The notes below the pieces were generated by a model. That model was given only the letters and a program-made list of their open reading frames with translations. It did no database searches and had not been told where the DNA came from. Positions 1-6,200 of a stretch of DNA of 10,685 nt are shown in pieces. Source of the DNA: Phoronis ovalis (Eukaryota > Phoronida > Phoronidae); contig JAOXYB010061123.1 in NCBI GenBank assembly GCA_028565635.1, forward strand, positions 1 through 10,685, given 5' to 3'. A program made the position numbers and the translations under genes. Every line of letters starts with the position of its first letter. Position 1 is the stretch's first letter.

Positions 1-490
1 GGTGGGAAGGTTATGAATTATTAGAAAAATTATTTTTATTCAAAAAAAACATCAAAAATGTTGGCTTTTCCCTTTAAACATAATTTTTTTTTTAAGTTCA
101 CAAGGACTTGAGCAATCTACAATCGTTTAAGAATGGTTTTTGTCCAAATTTGATGAAAATTGCATTGAAGCCAATAGGAAATATAATGCTGTTTTTGTTA
201 CTTCTAATAGAAAGTACAAAATGGGTTGTTGCAATCAGAAGCTTAAATTATATTACTATAACAGATACAAAACTAAACAAATATATTATTCGAAGTAATA
301 AGTCGAGTGCTTGAGACAATATTTTTTCACAAATGTCACTTCAGGCTTCCATGGTTTAGTGAATACATCCTTTTCCAAAGATCTTTTGACACTATATATT
401 TACAATGTCTGGCATTTGCCATATGCATTTTATGTGGAAATCCTGTAAAGTCTTGGTGTAGTTGTGACCAAAAATGTTATGTGAAGAAGG
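1..490. other. AT-rich flank, no gene seen
   Basis: No convincing exon, RNA gene or repeat is visible here. A short open frame at 307-528 has a Cys cluster (C-x2-C-x7-C-x-C-x3-C) but begins with TTG, has no recognisable domain and runs into the duplicated repeat that starts at 491. It is not called as a gene. Confidence 0.5.
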
Positions 491-872
491 TTGATCCTAA
501 AAAAATTAATAAATTAGCGATGTGTTAATTTTTTCATAATTCATTTATAATAAGCAAAATTTAGACAATCTAGCTAAAACTAATGGTTCTAATTTAAAAT
601 TTTCTTTTTAACTCAGTGTCTGAATACGCAAAGTATCAGTAATTGTGTGAAAAAAGTTAAAATATGGAAATACTAAGAATCACTATTTTCCTTTAACACA
701 AACAGAAAATTGTGTGTTTAAAATGACTAAATATTCCCCCAAATGCATACTTGGTGTTATGTTGGATTTAATGGATGTCAAGTTTTAAAGTACATACAAT
801 ATCCATATAACACTTAACATAATACATGTAGCTGAACTCAGAGAATGATGTATGTTCATAATTATGTAATAC
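491..872. repeat. Tandem duplication, copy 1 (~382 bp)
   Basis: This is the first copy of a long direct repeat beginning TTGATCCTAAAAAAATTA and ending ATTATGTAATACT. It is AT-rich and non-coding. Compared with the next copy it carries about 12 extra bases near its start (around 509-522) and a few single-base differences. A block of well over 100 bases from AACTCAGTGTCTGAATACGC onward is essentially identical in both copies, so the duplication looks recent. No transposase or terminal repeat is visible. Confidence 0.9.
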
Positions 873-1245
873 TTGATCCTAAAAAAATTAACTATGTGTT
901 AATTTTTTCATAATTCACTTAAATAAGCAAAATTTAGACAATCTAGCTAAAATTAATGGTTCTAATTTAAAATTTACTTTAACTCAGTGTCTGAATACGC
1001 AAAGTATCAGTAATTGTGTGAAAAAAGTTAAAATATGGAAATACTAAGAATCACTATTTTCCTTTAACACAAACAGAAAATTGTGTGTTTAAAATGACTA
1101 AATATTCCCCCAAATGCATACTTTGTGTTATGTTGGATTTTAATGGATGTCAAGTTTTAAAGTACATACAATATCCATATAACACTTAACATAATACATG
1201 TAGCTGAACACAGAGAATGATGTATGTTCATTATTATGTAATACT
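873..1245. repeat. Tandem duplication, copy 2 (~373 bp)
   Basis: This is the second copy, directly abutting the first in the same orientation. Differences I can see are a short deletion near the start, TTTGTG for TTGGTG, one extra T in GGATTTTAATGG, GAACACAGAG for GAACTCAGAG and TTCATTATT for TTCATAATT. The copies diverge sharply after AATACT at 1245. The head-to-tail arrangement suggests unequal crossover or replication slippage rather than two insertions. Confidence 0.9.
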
Positions 1246-1305
1246 AGCAAGATCCAGCTGTAAATAATTAAAACTGCATTGACTGTAGTACAGACTATGT
1301 ATATT

Positions 1306-1515
1306 GGCTTGCCTGCGGCACAGAGTCTTAGCATCATGCATGTTCCTCTATGTGGTAAACACTAGGTAAGTTTTTCGACTGACCTTTTTGTAAGACTCAT
1401 CTCGTACACTGGAACAATTAAAGTAAGCATCGACACATTTTTTCGGTTGAAATACTTCAACAGTTGCTTTTTAACACAGAGGACCATGACCCTACAGCTC
1501 TGTGGCAGGCAAGCC
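1306..1515. repeat. Imperfect foldback (possible MITE-like element)
   Basis: GGCTTGCCTGCGGCACAGAG at 1306-1325 is the inverse complement, with small gaps, of CTCTGTGGCAGGCAAGCC at 1498-1515. The complementarity extends inward with mismatches to arms of about 48 bases (roughly 1306-1358 and 1469-1515). The loop is about 110 bases. There is no coding sequence inside, and I could not identify a clear target-site duplication, so classification as a transposable element is inference. Confidence 0.65.
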
Positions 1516-1687
1516 TTAATTAGTACGCCATATGGCCAGGACTAGTAAGACCTCGTGTCACAATTTCGTACTTCGCCTCTTTGTTATCAGTGAGGCATAC
1601 TGAATGTCACTTACTGTATATGACTATGACATTGGAGAATTTTGCTGCCAGACAGTGTGATAGACTGAATCTGTTAAGCTAAGAATA

Positions 1688-2180
1688 GACCCCGGGGGGG
1701 GGGTACTTGACAAAAATAATTGGTAGGGGTGTGGGCCCAGGGTAAAAAGCCTGACCCTGTGGTAAATAAAGGTCACCAAAAATATACATTGTGGCATAAA
1801 TGAAAAGATTTGAGAAATACATATATAAATATAGGCCTACCCTGTGGTAAATATCTCTCCAGAAATAGAGACCCTGTGAAAAATTCACTTGTAAATTATG
1901 TACCCTGTCGTAAATAAATGTGGGAAAATTTACGAACTTTAATTTTTCAAAACTGTCGTAATTCCGTTTTCCAAGAAATGCACCCTGTTGTAAATGAATA
2001 TCTTTGAAAATATACTCTGTGGTAAATATCCAACACCTGTGGTAATATAAATACGGTTTTGAGAAGCGTGGAAAACATACCCTGTGGTAAATGTGGGGGC
2101 TGAAAAAAGGGGGCTTATTGGGTGGCACACATTTATATATAGTGACTTGACTGACAGTACAACCCCGGGGAGTACACTAG
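1688..2180. mobile_element. CCCCGGGG-bounded tandem-repeat element (putative non-autonomous)
   Basis: At the left edge is a run of four C and ten G followed by TACTT (1690-1708). At the right edge is AACCCCGGGGAGTAC (2161-2175), itself close to palindromic. Between them are about nine diverged copies of a core near ACCCTGTGGTAAATA, for example at 1754, 1838, 1901, 1981, 2013, 2033 and 2078, spaced irregularly by some 20-60 bases. The minus strand reads through as repeated IYHRV-like peptides, but this is a by-product of the repeat rather than a gene. C-run/G-run boundaries followed by GTACT are, from memory, typical of abundant repeats in marine invertebrate genomes. The family name is not known to me. 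Confidence 0.6.
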
Positions 2181-2183
2181 ACC

Positions 2184-2553
2184 GATATTGGCTAAAAGAC
2201 AATAGCAAACACTTGGCACTGCTTAACTAGCTTGTTAATTTGTAAGTGTTAGCGTAGGTGTCAGATCATTCCACAACTGATGCTTTAATTAATCATAATT
2301 ACACAACTGCACAGTAACTTTCAGGCTTAAGTGTATCCTTACTAGAGTTGAGGCTGCAGTAGCACATAAGAAACAAGGTTGAAATTCATATTTTGTGTTG
2401 ATAGACTAATAAATTCCAATAAATCCTTACATAAAAACATTTGCAAGAAATTTAGTTTTAGTCCACCCCCGCATTAGACAAGTCTACGTACAATGGGGTC
2501 GCACTTCGTTGCAAACAGTAGTAAGCAAAATCCTGAAAATGTACTCAAATGTT
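2184..2553. other. Intergenic, nothing recognised
   Basis: This is AT-rich sequence without a plausible exon. AATAAA hexamers occur around 2409 and 2417 but no upstream gene on this strand is seen that would use them. It lies between the tandem-repeat element and its decayed relative. Confidence 0.5.
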
Positions 2554-2655
2554 CAGCCTGTGGTAAACACTGCTAAATAGTTGAACATTGAAAATATATA
2601 CCCCTTGATAATATGCAAAGAATGTAAAAAAAAACTACTCCATAGTAAAAACAGA
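2554..2655. repeat. Decayed relative of the ACCCTGTGGTAAATA array
   Basis: Three recognisable but degenerate cores are present: CAGCCTGTGGTAAACAC at 2554, TACCCCTTGATAATA near 2599 and TACTCCATAGTAAAAAC near 2636. They are followed by GAAATTGAAAAAGGGCTG, which recalls the GGCTGAAAAAAGGGGGCT just after the last core of the larger array. It lacks the CCCCGGGG boundaries, so it is read as an older or truncated copy. Confidence 0.45.
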
Positions 2656-3185
2656 AATTGAAAAAGGGCTGACACCGATGTACAGTTATTTTATTGACAG
2701 TTTCCTCCATATCATGTTGAGGGGTTTATGCCCTTGTGGATCACTATTCACTGATGAAAAACAGGTAAATGCATCATTCACCAGTGATTCCCACACATCA
2801 TCGACATTCAACAATAAACAGATCTGCGCTGTTGCAGTCCAGTCACAGATGACCGTAAAGTTTGTGCGTAATGGGTAAAAATCCCAGTCGTGATTCCCCC
2901 TGGCTAGTTTGAGCTATTTTTGGTGTTCACAGCCCACTCACAGGAATAAGCTACCTCATATGCAGATAATTGTGTGCAGAGGTGTCCAATTGTGAACTTA
3001 TCTGCACAAATAGTAGGACACTCGTCTCCCTATAACCACATACTGAATACTGAGCGAGGGTTGATTAGTGTGCAAGTTTTTCCATATCTGGTGGCGCTGG
3101 TACCCTAGGAATTTTAAAATGTACAGTCAGATTTTATTTTGTAGGATACAGAACTGATACGCCACCGTACGGCCATAACTACAAA
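2656..3185 (+). other. 5' flank / possible 5' UTR of the zinc-finger gene
   Basis: No coding domain is recognised here. A donor-like CAG|GTAAAT at 2762-2770 and an acceptor-like TTTTATTTTGTAG ending at 3144 could define a spliced 5' leader. Joining them does not give a frame that enters the gene's ATG, so any upstream exon would be non-coding. The frame of the start codon at 3186 is open back to 3069 and without stops from 3145, so an unseen upstream coding exon cannot be excluded. Confidence 0.35.
2961..3035 (+). promoter_or_regulatory. Possible promoter-proximal element with inverted GATA motifs and a TATAA
   Basis: TGCAGATAA at 2961-2969 and its exact inverse complement TTATCTGCA at 2998-3006 both contain the WGATAR core. 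A TATAA pentamer follows at 3031-3035, about 150 bases before the proposed start codon. These are short motifs in AT-rich DNA, so chance occurrence is quite possible. Confidence 0.2.
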
Positions 3186-3292
3186 ATGAATGAGGGTGGT
3201 GGAGCAACACCAATTTTGGTGGGGGACAGTTTTGAAATATATGAGACTAACTCCAGCAGTGACTGTGAAACATCTGCTGATGAAGAGAACAG
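3186..3292 (+). other. Coding exon 1 (N-terminal 35 residues)
   Basis: It encodes a short acidic, Ser-rich N-terminus (MNEGGGATPILVG to SADEEN) and ends in phase 2 at AACAG|GTTACT. Unspliced reading would stop at 3381-3383. The frame is open upstream to an acceptor-like site at 3144, so this could instead be the 3' part of an internal exon starting at 3145. Confidence 0.65.
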
Positions 3293-6200
3293 GTTACTAC
3301 TGAGTCTTTTTGTTTTTTCCTTCTTTTACCAGAGTTTATATGAAAATTTATTTTTCTATGCGTCACACAGATGGACTTGTTAGTGATGTAATGTTTCGTA
3401 TTTAATTACCCTTTTGAAAGAATCATAACTTATTTGTAAAAATTGCTTTAAATGATCATGTACCTCACAGTCTTTGTATCATGGGAGTGACACATGCATT
3501 CACTGAAAATTGATCCAATACAATTTCTATTATCTTGACACTTAACTGTTAACCTTTAAAAAAATTTGTAGCTGTGAGGCTGATTATGTGTGCACTACAA
3601 TTACCGAAACACCTGGTGAGAAGAAGAATTTGCAGTCATGTTTGCAGCTTGATAACAATCATACTGTAATGCAACCAGTAGCAATGCACAGCACAGCTAG
3701 TATGGATAAAATGCCTTTGACGAATGATAAAGGATCACAGCCTGCCACTACTAGCAGGTAGATAGTGATATGCTTTATAAATCCATATTTTATTCTGGTA
3801 AAACTAACTTTCTTTTATTAGAATGAATGTTTATTTGAGGACATAATGATTCATATAAATTATTCATAAAAAAAGTACAAATTTAGTCCAAAACTAAATA
3901 ATTTAACTAACTTTATCAAATAGGCAAATTTAAATTAAATAAGTTATATTCAATATGACTGATTAATTTGTATTAAACTCTATGCCATGACTATTTTTTA
4001 GCTTAAAGTTTTTCTGAAAATAATCTTAGTTTTGAAGGTTTCGCATAGTATGAAAATTTTCCATATGATGCAATTATTTTCTAGAATGTATCTAACATGG
4101 ATTCCGTTTCTTTGAAATTGTAGGTCTACCAGTGAAAATGAAACATCTCTTCATGAATCAATCAAGTACTTCACATCAGATGAAATTATGACTGACAACA
4201 AATATTGGAAAAGTTCAATGTACTGTTGTGGCTTATCAAAAAATACTAAAAATAGTATAATTCATGTATACTTCTGCAACTATTGTGAATATTCCACGTA
4301 CAGGCTTGGTTTGTTTAAGAATCACATACTCCAGCATACGTTTTTATGTACATTTTGTGGAACCCGTTTCTTTGGCCGTGCCAGCTTAATAGCGCATGTG
4401 AAAAATTCTCACCCTTCTATGAAGGAGGACAATAATAAAATTACATATTATTATTTCCCCAAAAAAATCCATCGTGACACTTTGCAGCAATCTGAAGAAA
4501 GGAAAATTGATGACGTACCAGACAGCAACGGTGCAAATACTGTAGATATGGAGAACACGGACAAGCCTTCTTCTGGTAGTCGCAATAATGTCAGCCCTGC
4601 GTGCAGTGGGAAGTCTGAACTTGTATCAATAATAACGGGTTTGTCAGTATGTAATCTTGTTAATCCAGCATCATATAAACTTATCAAAAAGGATAACAAA
4701 TGGTATCAAATTGCATGCATGTCCTGTAAGACACAAGTCGGCGGACTACATGAAAGTGTATTAAACTGGGCCACTTCACATGTGTGTTGTAGAACTCGGA
4801 CTTCTACTGCTACACCAGCTGTGGGAGCAAGTGCAATGAGAAAATATTCAAGTTGTGTCCTGGGAAGCCAGTATCGTACACATGTTCATTGTAATACTCA
4901 AACTGCTGCTGTGCCAACTGAAGGAGCAAGTCCAATGGGAAAACAATCGAGTTCCTCAACTTGTCAGCAACCTGACCAAAATGTTACTTATGTTAATGAA
5001 TTTGGTTTTCAAGATCCAGAAATGAAATACATCAAAATTGCACCAAAACCGACTTCTACTATAAAGCAGGCACAAAATAACCTACTTAAAAGTAACTTTT
5101 CGCACAGTCAAAACGATACATGTAATGTAACGAACAATGTTGCTATTGAGAAAGTAAGGCCAAATTGTGAAGTCAGCACTAGACTACAAATGATCTCTTG
5201 CTTAAAGCGGTCACAAGTGCCGACTTGGTGGCATTGCTCAGACATGTCAACTTTAGAAGGGAAAAATGTTTCTGCCGACTCGTCACAAATTTCGTCAACT
5301 TCATCGGTGAAGGATCATTTGCCAGAATTAATTACAACTCCTGCGCATTCAGAGATTGTTTCTTCTATTTCAATAAGCGGACATTCTAGCAAAGTTGATG
5401 GTACAGTCCCTACTCCTGCGTTACAAATTGCGTCAACCGTTTCAGTTAGGGAGGCTTCAAGCAAATCAATTCCTTGTAGTAAAACAGCTCTTGCTGCTTC
5501 ACAAACTGTTGTGACTAATGCAATCGGGGAATTTTCAAGTGCAATAATTCGTTGTAATTATGGTTGCTCTGATTTTGCCACTAAAGACAAGCATGTCTAT
5601 GGTGTTCATTTATTAGCATGCCATGGTGATGCACGCTGTATTTTGGACAGTAATCCTGATAATCTTATAGCAACATCAGCAATCAAACAAGAGCCGCATG
5701 ATGTTGATAGTTTAGCAGTAGAAAAGTCTTGTGAATCAGAAAATTCCAATGAAAATAGTGTTGAGAATCCAGCAAAGGAACAATTAGTAACAACCTCTGC
5801 TAATAAAGATCCTGACACTGGAGATAACCCTATTGAATTTAATACTGGTGATAACTATTTTCTATCATCAACTGTGAAACAAGAACCTACTGATATTAAT
5901 TACATGGAAGAACTGTCGACTAATGTTATTGTATCATGTAACGATAACGATCTGAAGAAAAATTATATTAAGGACTTGTGGAATGCTCAAACAGAAGAGG
6001 GCACTGGTTCTTTTCAGACAAATAGTAGTGAAATATCTGATTCTGTAGATATAGATGATTTATCACTTAATGCTAAAACTGTTTTAAAAAGCTATAAGTG
6101 CATTAATTGTGAATTTCAAACCAACGATATTCTGGACTTAAAACAGCATATTACAACTCTCCTTCATAAATCTGGTCCTTTTGCTTTCGGTATTGATTTG

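Noticed and set aside
307-528. Small Cys-rich open frame with C-x2-C-x7-C-x-C-x3-C
   Set aside because: It starts with TTG rather than ATG, has no recognisable domain, and its end lies in a duplicated non-coding repeat. The Cys cluster faintly recalls the C-terminal zinc ribbon of some DDE transposases, but nothing around it supports that.
1679-2208. Minus-strand open frames with repeated IYHRV-like peptides
   Set aside because: The peptide repeats follow from the DNA tandem repeat, the copies fall in more than one frame, and there is no start context or domain.
2678-2878. Possible upstream coding exon with donor CAG|GTAAAT at 2765
   Set aside because: Joining it to the acceptor at 3144 enters a frame that ends at a TGA overlapping the gene's ATG, so it cannot extend the protein. 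It could only be non-coding leader.
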